34,394 bases of DNA from Sphaerochaeta halotolerans (lineage in GTDB: Bacteria; Spirochaetota; Spirochaetia; Sphaerochaetales; Sphaerochaetaceae): positions 1 to 34,394 of the forward strand of contig NZ_QUWK01000018.1 of the NCBI RefSeq assembly GCF_003429665.1, given 5' to 3'. The notes below the pieces were generated by a model that was not told the DNA's origin, did not search any database, and worked only from the letters and a program-made list of their open reading frames with translations. Shown one piece after another: positions 1 through 6,203 of the stretch. Position 1 is the stretch's first letter. Every line of letters begins with the position of its first letter. A program made the position numbers and the translations under genes.

Positions 1-140
1 GAGGAAAGGAATCATCATGATGGTTCCTCTCGGGAGCGAGTGCAGGGAAAGCAAGGTGAGATACCCCGTCCCTTGGGACGGAAAAGGAGGCAACGCCTCC
101 TGAGTTCAGCTCTTGCCCTGAGGTATTGATACCTTTCATT
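1..140 (+). repeat. 154-bp multi-hairpin repeat, copy 1 (5' end cut by window)
   Basis: This matches 4292-4445 with one visible difference (position 20, a against g). The first 14 bases of the unit lie outside the window. It carries the same four hairpins and ends in TTCATT (135-140). There is no transposase-like frame. It lies in the same orientation as the other two copies. Confidence 0.9.
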
Positions 141-147
141 CGGTTAG

Positions 148-351
148 GCTCCTGAAAGGAAGTTTCAAGTTCCATCTTTGAAGGTAAAAAAAGACTATAT
201 TAACCAAGGCTGTTTTAAACAAAGCCTCATACATGACGCTATTGATCAAGCACATGTGCACACTTCTGGTTTATGGATTGTACAGAAGTCGTATAATAGG
301 TATGTAGATAGACAACATTATAAACTTGACTTAGGTTTGTCTTTAAGCTAA
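148..351 (+). pseudogene. C-terminal remnant of an unidentified protein
   Basis: A frame without a start codon is open from just after TAG (145-147) to TAA (349-351), about 67 codons. Its composition looks protein-like, with segments such as SLIHDAIDQAHVHTSGLWIV and a tail YKLDLGLSLS. It begins eight bases after the end of repeat copy 1, so the repeat or a nearby rearrangement may have removed the front of the gene. I do not recognise the family. The Y-x-x-x-x-GL ending is faintly like some Cas3 C-termini, but that is far too weak to name it. Confidence 0.35.
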
Positions 352-366
352 ATTACAGAGTATAGA
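337..366 (+). promoter_or_regulatory. Candidate promoter for abiEi-abiEii
   Basis: TTGTCT (337-342), an 18-bp spacer and TATAGA (361-366) lie upstream of the abiEi start. A Shine-Dalgarno GGAGGT sits just before the ATG at 402. AbiEi antitoxins commonly autoregulate their own promoter, so the AT-rich stretch at 360-390 may include its operator. The promoter is inferred by eye only. Confidence 0.4.
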
Positions 367-401
367 TATGTAAATATTATATATTATAAACCGGAGGTAC
401 T

Positions 402-1166
402 ATGGCTACCCTTGATTCTGAGTTACTTGAAGGATTGCTCGTAGATAGAGCGTGGCTAAAAGGTCGTGGAATCGAAAACACTACCGTGGACTACTACCTT
501 CGCTCCGGCAAGCTTGAAGCCGTGATACACGGTCTCTATAGAAAGCCAGGACCTCCGTTGAAATGGCAGAATGTGGTGTATTCACTCACGCTCCTCGGCT
601 ACGATGTCCATGTAGGACACATAACTGCCTTGACCTATCATGGGTATGACCACTACCTAAAGCTTGGAATTTCACAGAGCATCAGACTATTCAGTCCCCA
701 GAAACTTCCCAGGTGGGTGGAAAGGATAGGGGTCAAACCAGGTTTTTCCATAATGAAGATAAGGCCGTTCCCAGACATTGAAGTCGGGATGACTGAAGTT
801 CCTTTTGGAACTTGGGATTGGCCTATACGCTACTCCTTGCCTGAACGTGCATTCATCGAGTTGGCAAGTACAATCGAGACGAGAGAGGAGATCCTGCAGG
901 CGAATCTGATGATGGAAGGAGCTGCCAATCTCCGGCCGAGTTTGCTTCAGGTCTTGCTGGAATCCTCTACCAGTATCAAGGCAAAGAGGTTGTTTCTCTG
1001 GCTTGCAAGGACTGCAGGGCATGCCTGGTATCGGCATATTGATTTATCCAAGATAGATCTGGGTGTAGGCAAACGTCAGATTGTGCCAGGTGGTAAGCTT
1101 GATACAGAGTTTTTAATCACAGTCCCCAAGGAGGTTCATGATGGACAACAAGAATCCATATTTTAG
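402..1166 (+). CDS. abiEi: AbiEi family antitoxin (type IV toxin-antitoxin)
   Basis: This is the antitoxin and transcriptional autorepressor of an AbiE system, 254 aa, close to the usual family length. Residues about 10-55 form the winged-helix N-terminal domain (WLKGRGIENTTVDYYLRSGK, then a short wing ending in GLYRKPG). They are followed by the typical VHVGHITALTYHGYDHYL segment that marks AbiEi proteins. The rest is the C-terminal domain needed for antitoxin action in studied members. The gene has a good Shine-Dalgarno GGAGGT before ATG 402 and overlaps the toxin gene by 29 bp in another frame, which fits translational coupling. In known systems the antitoxin does not need to bind the toxin protein (type IV). 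The reading frame is intact, with no sign of decay despite the surrounding mobile DNA. Confidence 0.88.
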   Translation: MATLDSELLEGLLVDRAWLKGRGIENTTVDYYLRSGKLEAVIHGLYRKPGPPLKWQNVVYSLTLLGYDVHVGHITALTYHGYDHYLKLGISQSIRLFSPQKLPRWVERIGVKPGFSIMKIRPFPDIEVGMTEVPFGTWDWPIRYSLPERAFIELASTIETREEILQANLMMEGAANLRPSLLQVLLESSTSIKAKRLFLWLARTAGHAWYRHIDLSKIDLGVGKRQIVPGGKLDTEFLITVPKEVHDGQQESIF

Positions 1167-2043
1167 TCAAGTTGCACTCTTGGTCCGTCTCTTGCCCCTC
1201 ATAGGCAGATACTCGTGTTTTGCACTGAAAGGGGGGACAGCAATCAACTTGTTTTACCGGGATATGCCGCGTCTCTCTGTAGATATTGATCTCGTATATG
1301 TACCTGTTGCTGAACGTATGCAGTCACTTCAGGAAATTACGAGGGGCCTTAGGAGTATGGGTGATGCCATTGTTGCACAGATTCCAGAAGCCAAAATCCA
1401 ATATTCTTCGTTAAATCATACTGATACGGTAACTCGGTTGATTGTTGAGGCTGACAGATCAGTTGTGAAGATTGAATTGTCACCGGTTTTACGAGGAACG
1501 GTATATGAGCCGGCTGTCATGCAGATATCTAAGAGCGCTGAGGATGCATTTGGTTTTGCAGAAGTCTCCGTTGTCTCCTTTGAAGACCTGTTTGCAGGTA
1601 AGATGATGGCTGCATTGGACAGGCAGCATCCACGGGATCTTTTTGACATAAAGGGCTTATTAGAGCATGAGGGAATGTCTGACAGGCTAAAGGAAGCTTT
1701 CATTGTCTATCTGATTTCTCATAATAGAAGGATTGTGGAAATTCTCGATCCGAGGTTGTTGGATATTAAGCAAACATATGAAACTGACTTCTCTGGAATG
1801 ACAAGTGGTCCTACCACATTGGCGGAGCTCGAAGAAGCAAGATATGCATTGGTTAGGACTGTACACGACATGCTCGATGAACGCGATAAGCAATTTCTCA
1901 TTGGTTTTAAGGAAGGACATCCTGACTGGTCCTATTTCAGTGTTCCTCATATTCAGCATCTTCCAGCTGTTAGGTGGAAGATATATAACCTTGACCGGGT
2001 TGAAGTGTCAGAGAGGCAACAAATGGTGAGTAAGCTTAAATAA
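1138..2043 (+). CDS. abiEii: AbiEii family nucleotidyltransferase toxin
   Basis: This is the toxin of the AbiE pair, 301 aa, of the DUF1814/nucleotidyltransferase fold. Visible motifs are ALKGGTAINLFYRD (about residues 29-42, the GG-T/S signature) and SVDIDLVY (47-54, the metal-binding D-x-D). Downstream come KIELSPVLRG, the conserved AGKMMAALDRQHPRDLFDIK block, and a helical C-terminal half. Characterised relatives transfer nucleotides to tRNA or other targets and arrest growth; the target here is unknown. The start is ATG 1138 or ATG 1141, both served by AAGGAGG at about 1128-1134, inside the 3' end of abiEi. The stop lies only 2 bp before the left inverted repeat of an IS4 element, so the insertion just missed the gene. 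Confidence 0.88.
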   Translation: MMDNKNPYFSQVALLVRLLPLIGRYSCFALKGGTAINLFYRDMPRLSVDIDLVYVPVAERMQSLQEITRGLRSMGDAIVAQIPEAKIQYSSLNHTDTVTRLIVEADRSVVKIELSPVLRGTVYEPAVMQISKSAEDAFGFAEVSVVSFEDLFAGKMMAALDRQHPRDLFDIKGLLEHEGMSDRLKEAFIVYLISHNRRIVEILDPRLLDIKQTYETDFSGMTSGPTTLAELEEARYALVRTVHDMLDERDKQFLIGFKEGHPDWSYFSVPHIQHLPAVRWKIYNLDRVEVSERQQMVSKLK

Positions 2044-2045
2044 CA

Positions 2046-2069
2046 ATTTCCCAGAATCCAACACTATAT
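2046..2069 (+). repeat. Left terminal inverted repeat of the IS4 element
   Basis: Starts ATTTCCCA and ends CAACACTATAT. It pairs with 3804-3827 in inverted orientation, with four mismatches in the middle. Confidence 0.8.
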
Positions 2070-2211
2070 AAACCTGCAAATCAGGTCGCCATGTAGGTGT
2101 AGCAGGCAAGAATTCCAATCTTCCGAATAAAAATCACTCTAAAACCCGTAGCTTTCGACCTTTCTTGGTATGAATTCTTCGTGTTATATGTTGTTCATCT
2201 TCTGATTTTTA

Positions 2212-2240
2212 TTGAAATATAGTTCTTTTATGTGTATAAT
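2212..2240 (+). promoter_or_regulatory. Promoter of the transposase gene
   Basis: TTGAAA (2212-2217), a 17-bp spacer and a perfect TATAAT (2235-2240) stand 26 bp before the transposase ATG. An AGGA at 2253-2256 can serve as ribosome binding site. Confidence 0.6.
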
Positions 2241-2266
2241 AAACACTATATTAGGATGGGTTTTGC

Positions 2267-3799
2267 ATGGCTATTCCTGTAGAGATCAGAAGTGTAGAGA
2301 GACCAAAAAATACGATCGTTGTCAAACGTGGCAACGGGCCTCTCCAGTACGCGGTCGTAGAGCGTGTAGGATGTAAGCGGGTAGGGGAAAGCAACATTCC
2401 GGTCAACGGATATACTATCGGTCACATCATCGATGGGGCCTTTGTCCCGGTCAGCGAACCGGTTGCCCAAAGAACCATAGAACTCAAAGATTATGCAGAT
2501 GTGGTTCTTGTTGATTCCGTATCAAGATCTCTTCTTGATGAATTGTATGCTGTGTACTCTACCAAAGATGCCATGAAGATCTACTCGATGGCTCTGCTGA
2601 GAGTCTGCTATCCAGGAGTCCCCTGTTCCAGACTCAGCCATTATTATGAGATGAGCTGGGTGAGTATGCTCTTTCCTTCCCTTCCATTGAGCAGGAATAC
2701 CGTATCGGCATTCCTGCAGGATCTGGGCAAATCCTATTCACTGATTGTTTCTTTCATGAGGAACCGGGTCAACTCCCTTACCTCAGGGCATCATATTGCC
2801 ATAGATGGAACGCTGAAAGAAGATAACAGCAGGGTGAATTCCCTTTCTCATTACTCACGAAAGGCTCGTGTTGAAGGCACGATGGACATCACGGTGGTAT
2901 TCGCCTACGACATAGATGTCAGAGAACCTATTTGTTCCAAGGTCTTTGCCGGCAATGTACTCGACAGTGTCAGTTACCAGAGATTTCTCACTGAGAATGG
3001 ATTGAAACAGGGTATTGTCATGGCAGACAAAGGATTTCCGAAAAAAGCTGCCCAGGAAGCTTTCGAGGCTTCCCCTGCTCTCCATTGGCTGAATCCCATA
3101 AAAAGAAGCGACAAACGCATTGCATCTCATGACATGTACGCTTTTACGGGAATGCTTGATGACAGGAACAGAGACATCCTATTCAAGAAGGCTGATCTTG
3201 GAGATTATTATCTGTATGCATTCTATGATCGTAAACGTGCGGCAAAAGAAGAAGCCGATTACTTCAAACATCACAAGGGGAAACCTTTTGATGCTGACCA
3301 TCTGAGCAAGAGCGATGAGCGTTTCGGGACCGTTGTCTTTGAATCTGATGTCGATACCGATCCCGGTACCATCTACAAGATGTATGATGAGAGATGGCTC
3401 ATAGAAGAATGTTTCCGGTATTACAAGAACGTCACTGACTTCGATGACACCAGGGTCCATTCAGATTACGCTGTGTATGGGAGTGAGTTTGTAAACTTCA
3501 TTTCTTCGGTCATGACTTCACGCATCATCAGGAAATTCGAAGATGCAGGACTCTTTGCAGAGATGACGTATAAGGACATCATGAGTCGCCTTGCCTCAGC
3601 TAAAAAGGTTGAAACTCTTGGGGATGGTACCTGGGAGTTTGTGAAGACGACGAAGTCTACTGAAAAGATCCTTGAGAGGCTTGGTATTGTTGAAAAGCCG
3701 GAAGATCCTCCTAAACGCAAACGGGGAAGACCAAAGAAAGCCGTTGACGTGAATGCCCCTAAACGGAAGCGTGGGCGGCCACGCAAGACCACTTCTTAG
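2267..3799 (+). CDS. IS4-family DDE transposase with C-terminal AT-hooks
   Basis: A 510-aa DDE transposase that cuts and joins the ends of its own element. The catalytic triad is visible: D180 in HHIAIDGT, D254 in MADKGF and E380 in the IS4 signature YDERWLIEECFRYYK, which fits Y(2)R(3)E(6)K exactly. A long insertion between D254 and E380 is typical of the family. The C-terminus ends in two basic AT-hook-like repeats, PKRKRGRPKK and PKRKRGRPRK, which probably bind AT-rich DNA in the minor groove. The frame is intact and has its own promoter (2212-2240), so the element may still be active. It is a relative of the longer IS4-like transposases of about 500 aa; the exact subgroup cannot be set without a search. 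Confidence 0.9.
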   Translation: MAIPVEIRSVERPKNTIVVKRGNGPLQYAVVERVGCKRVGESNIPVNGYTIGHIIDGAFVPVSEPVAQRTIELKDYADVVLVDSVSRSLLDELYAVYSTKDAMKIYSMALLRVCYPGVPCSRLSHYYEMSWVSMLFPSLPLSRNTVSAFLQDLGKSYSLIVSFMRNRVNSLTSGHHIAIDGTLKEDNSRVNSLSHYSRKARVEGTMDITVVFAYDIDVREPICSKVFAGNVLDSVSYQRFLTENGLKQGIVMADKGFPKKAAQEAFEASPALHWLNPIKRSDKRIASHDMYAFTGMLDDRNRDILFKKADLGDYYLYAFYDRKRAAKEEADYFKHHKGKPFDADHLSKSDERFGTVVFESDVDTDPGTIYKMYDERWLIEECFRYYKNVTDFDDTRVHSDYAVYGSEFVNFISSVMTSRIIRKFEDAGLFAEMTYKDIMSRLASAKKVETLGDGTWEFVKTTKSTEKILERLGIVEKPEDPPKRKRGRPKKAVDVNAPKRKRGRPRKTTS

Positions 3800-3803
3800 T
3801 AGC

Positions 3804-3827
3804 ATATAGTGTTGAAAGTTGGGAAAT
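3804..3827 (-). repeat. Right terminal inverted repeat of the IS4 element
   Basis: The reverse complement begins ATTTCCCA and ends CAACACTATAT, matching the left end at 20 of 24 positions. Confidence 0.8.
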
Positions 3828-4096
3828 CGTTACTTAAAGAACATCTTGGATTAGCAAGCAATCAATGATGGGTAGTCATCTGTTCTCGATCTAGATGCCT
3901 TGCGGGGCTGTTGCCCAAAAATATATCTACGTTGGAATCTCATTTAGCGCAGTGTTCTCTTGAAAGCTTGTCTCTGCCCTGGAGATTAAGATGTTCTTGC
4001 AAGAAGGAAGGCTCGAGCTGCAAATTTCTAAAAATTGGCTAAACCATGAACGGTAAAAGCTCCCTAAAGAAGATTGTAATACAGCTGCAATATGCT
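3828..4096. other. Gene-free stretch behind the IS element
   Basis: About 270 bp without a convincing reading frame on either strand, no clear terminator and no RNA gene. It probably contains worn-out remains of older genes next to the racemase-like remnant. Confidence 0.5.
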
Positions 4097-4291
4097 CTAT
4101 TCAGTGAAAGTACATGGTACCGATAGTTCAATTGCTCTGCAAGCCATGGCTTCATCGATGGTGATGATTTTTGTGGAGAACTGTGATTTCATGCGCTCTA
4201 CATAAGGGCTGAGTGTTGAACAAATGGTAACCACGACATCACAACCAGTGAGAACTGCGTTCTCAATATCATTGCGGAGACGTTTTTCATT
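4097..4291 (-). pseudogene. Remnant of an Asp/Glu racemase-superfamily gene
   Basis: On the minus strand, from the repeat at 4291 down to the stop at 4097, about 60 codons read like the middle of an Asp/Glu/hydantoin racemase-superfamily protein: NDIENAVLTGCDVVVTICST with the catalytic-type Cys, then LSPYVERMKSQFSTKIITID and AMACRAIEL. Full-length relatives are 210-240 aa. Here both ends are missing: the front is replaced by repeat copy 2, and the tail breaks into an unrelated VPCTFTE followed by a stop. After removal of the repeat, the upstream bases meet an in-frame TAA, so the gene was damaged independently of the repeat. A frame stays open from 4528 through the repeat into this remnant. 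I regard that as chance or as a secondary fusion, not a real 143-aa gene. Confidence 0.55.
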
Positions 4292-4445
4292 CCCCAACGG
4301 AGCGAGAGGAAAGGAATCATCATGGTGGTTCCTCTCGGGAGCGAGTGCAGGGAAAGCAAGGTGAGATACCCCGTCCCTTGGGACGGAAAAGGAGGCAACG
4401 CCTCCTGAGTTCAGCTCTTGCCCTGAGGTATTGATACCTTTCATT
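4292..4445 (+). repeat. 154-bp multi-hairpin repeat, copy 2 (complete)
   Basis: A complete unit, preceded by TTCATT (4286-4291) and ending in TTCATT (4440-4445). Hairpins are: CGAGAGGAA/TTCCTCTCG (4303-4311 with 4329-4337), CCGTCCC-TT-GGGACGG (4371-4386), GGAGGC-AAC-GCCTCC (4391-4405), and AGGTAT-TG-ATACCT (4426-4439). It has no inverted terminal repeats and no transposase. The minus strand is open in one frame throughout. Confidence 0.92.
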
Positions 4446-4530
4446 TTATGCCTCGATTGCTTGGGTCCAAACATACTGAACTTTCTCATAGGCCACAGCA
4501 ACTGAGAGCTCCGGGGAAATGCCTGCATAG

Positions 4531-4920
4531 GGAATCATCTCCAAGGAGAATGATGCAAAACTCATATGCAGAAGTGGTTTCTCAGCCCCCGTCAAGGAGG
4601 CGCTTCTCTTCATTGAGAAAAACTTTGCGTCGATAGGCTACGTGAAAGAGATAGCTGAACACGTAAATTTGAGCCTCAACTACTTTTCACGGGTGTTCAA
4701 GAACGAGGCGGGCATTCCCATCAGTTCCTACCTTATGCACTTTCGCTTGGATAAGGCCTCTGTGATGCTCAAGTCCAGTGACCTCTCGATCAAAGAGATT
4801 GCGCTGAAGGTGGGTATTGAGAATGTGAGCTACTTTTCCAGGAGTTTCAAGAAGAAGTTCCAAGTACAACCCATCATCTTTCGTGTGCAGTCAAAGGGGT
4901 CTGGTACTGAGGATATCTAA
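4531..4920 (+). pseudogene. N-terminally truncated AraC-family regulator (DNA-binding domain only)
   Basis: The frame is open from after TAG (4528-4530) to 4920 but has no ATG before the domain; the first usable start is GTG 4642, which lies inside the first helix-turn-helix. From about 4594 it encodes ALLFIEKNFASIGYVKEIAE, a typical AraC/XylS beginning. The first HTH follows (LSLNYFSRVFKNEAGIPISS), then the linker helix and the second HTH (IKEIALKVGIENVSYFSRSF). The closing FK..F...P motif is altered to QPIIFR. Intact AraC regulators have a sensor domain before this, missing here. It sits next to the racemase-like remnant on the opposite strand, so both may be relics of one catabolic locus. 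A short free-standing HTH protein from GTG 4642 is possible but would lack part of the fold. Confidence 0.6.
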
Positions 4921-4959
4921 TGCAATTCATGAACTGCTGATTGAGTGACACAACTGCTT

Positions 4960-5700
4960 TCATACGCTTGGTTCGCCACTTTCCCTCCCCATATCCAAGG
5001 GGTGGCAGGGGCGGGTATCTTCAGTGCATGACCAGATGAACTTCGCCCCAGTTGCTACCAAGGCATCCACCCCTGATGCATCTAGTAATCCAAAGAGCAG
5101 TCTCTTCTCTCTTAGGAGCTTCAGTGTATGCCCATCGTCTGCTTTTACTACAGGGTACAGGTTCTGTACGCTGAGAATCTGGGAGGCGAATGCTTCATCA
5201 ATGGCACCATCAGAGAAAGGAGCGAAGAATGCGCAGTCGGGGTGTGCCAAGCACAGCGCGATAAGCGCATCTTTGTCTGTTTTCTTGCTATTTGGCTTTT
5301 GGGTAAAGCAGTATACGTATGTACCAGAGAGCTTCCCCTTCCTGATGGTTTCCTCACAGGTATTGTTCACTCTGATCAACCAGGGGATGGTGCAATCCTG
5401 TTCTACTTCCTTCTTCTTTCGCGCCAGGTATGCATTCAGGATACAGGTGTTGAAGAACCTCCTGAATACCGAGGTGTCGATGTCCTGCCAGAAAGAGAGC
5501 AGGTACTCATACCAAGGTGACTCCTTGGTAATGAGAATCTCCTGGATTTTCTCGCGAATATCCTTTGAGGACTCGGCCATATCAACCGATTCTATGAACT
5601 TCAGGAGTTTCGGCAGGTTCTCTTCTGGTTCGCCTTCCAGATAGCGCCAGGCCATTTGCGCAATCATCTCGGTCCCACGACGTTTCAGTAAGTTTGTCAT
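4960..5700 (-). CDS. Radical-SAM-like protein lacking the CxxxCxxC loop and the C-terminal part
   Basis: 246 aa. I recognise the general layout of a radical SAM family whose members start with a helical N-terminal domain (here MIAQMAWRYLEGEPEENLPK, then WYEYLLSFWQDIDTSVFRRF and NAYLARKK). They continue ...CNIPW, the iron-sulfur CxxxCxxC loop, a GTYMYIYTGGEP strand, ALCEKHDDC and GAKFIWYF. Here CTIPWLIRVNNTCEETIRKG runs straight past the place where the three cluster cysteines belong, leaving a single Cys. The Gly-rich GGEP is changed to QKPNSK. Later pieces (ALIALCLAHPDCAFFAPFSD, GAKFIWS) are retained. Usual members are about 450 aa, so the C-terminal half is also absent. The frame is uninterrupted with a normal ATG, so it may be a retained non-catalytic protein rather than random decay. 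Family comparison is from memory. A TetR fragment lies directly upstream on the same strand. Confidence 0.55.
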   Translation of the reverse strand: MTNLLKRRGTEMIAQMAWRYLEGEPEENLPKLLKFIESVDMAESSKDIREKIQEILITKESPWYEYLLSFWQDIDTSVFRRFFNTCILNAYLARKKKEVEQDCTIPWLIRVNNTCEETIRKGKLSGTYVYCFTQKPNSKKTDKDALIALCLAHPDCAFFAPFSDGAIDEAFASQILSVQNLYPVVKADDGHTLKLLREKRLLFGLLDASGVDALVATGAKFIWSCTEDTRPCHPLDMGRESGEPSV

Positions 5701-5776
5701 ACACTATAAGATGGAAGGTATTTCCCAGCAGGGTATGGTCAGTATCAGGAATGTGTCCCAAAGCTGGACATATGGA

Positions 5777-5881
5777 TTAATCTGTAGGTCTATCAAGAAG
5801 GTTTTGGATACGTTTCGCCAGTGCCAGCGATGCCGATGAGAAGCCTTCAAGAAATGTCTCTGCGTTTGTTGGAGGGGTACG
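5777..5881 (-). pseudogene. 3' fragment of a second TetR gene
   Basis: 5760-5881 aligns without gaps to 7905-8026 at roughly 85% identity (about 18 differences in 122 bp). Read on the minus strand it gives RTPPTNAETFLEGFSSASLA then LAKRIQNLLDRPTD and the same stop, closely matching the C-terminus of the intact TetR gene at 7922-8482. Homology stops abruptly at 5882, where unrelated DNA leading to fic begins. The radical-SAM-like gene lies just downstream on the same strand, so the original order may have been TetR then radical-SAM-like protein. Confidence 0.8.
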
Positions 5882-6141
5882 CTGGAAAGACAACGGTTGG
5901 CAGGATGTTGTTTTCAGATAAACCTTGAAACCATCCGACTGCCAGACATTTCAGAAATGATTTGTAGGATATTAATCGAACAGCATGTAATGCCGACAGA
6001 AAAGAATGGGCTTGGTACCGTTTTGAATAAGGATTCTGACAGGATCATACATATTTTTGCAGACAGCCTTCCATCTGTAATTGCTTTACCTGTAGAATAA
6101 TCAAATTTACAGAATATGGCAAATAGTAATAATAATTTATG
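5882..6141. other. Intergenic DNA upstream of fic
   Basis: No recognised gene. One short plus-strand frame (5897-6100, TTG start, 67 codons, ending SLPSVIALPVE) has no ribosome binding site and no family I know. It may be a relic of a regulator's C-terminus. The DNA becomes AT-rich toward the fic promoter. Confidence 0.4.
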
Positions 6142-6170
6142 TTTACAAACCAGTAAATTGTAACTATATC
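6142..6170 (+). promoter_or_regulatory. Promoter and candidate operator of fic
   Basis: TTTACA (6142-6147), a 17-bp spacer and TATATC (6165-6170) stand 33 bp before ATG 6204. A perfect inverted repeat TTACAA-N9-TTGTAA (6143-6163) fills the space between the two boxes, a good place for a repressor site. A GAGGT ribosome binding site lies just before the start. Confidence 0.45.
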
Positions 6171-6203
6171 TGCATTATGATACTACTTTTATGAGGTATA
6201 TCC

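Larger units (their letters stand above)
2046..3827 (+). mobile_element. Complete IS4-family insertion sequence
   Basis: About 1.78 kb bounded by 24-bp imperfect inverted repeats (2046-2069 and 3804-3827, 20 of 24 positions matching), with one transposase gene reading left to right. No convincing target-site duplication is visible: the left flank ends ...ataacaa and the right flank starts cgttactt. Either the ends have drifted or one flank was rearranged. The element lies between repeat copies 1 and 2 and directly behind abiEii. Confidence 0.85.

Noticed and set aside
2035-3840. Target-site duplication of the IS4 element
   Set aside because: Flanks ataacaa and cgttactt do not match at the positions set by the inverted repeats; CTTAAA appears on both sides but at different offsets.
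4097-4528. A 143-residue minus-strand reading frame running through repeat copy 2
   Set aside because: Its first third is unrelated sequence, its middle is the repeat and its end is a broken racemase-like segment; treated as a chance fusion.
5897-6100. 67-codon frame upstream of fic as a small antitoxin
   Set aside because: TTG start, no ribosome binding site, no resemblance to known Fic antitoxins, and the Fic protein seems to carry its own inhibitory helix.
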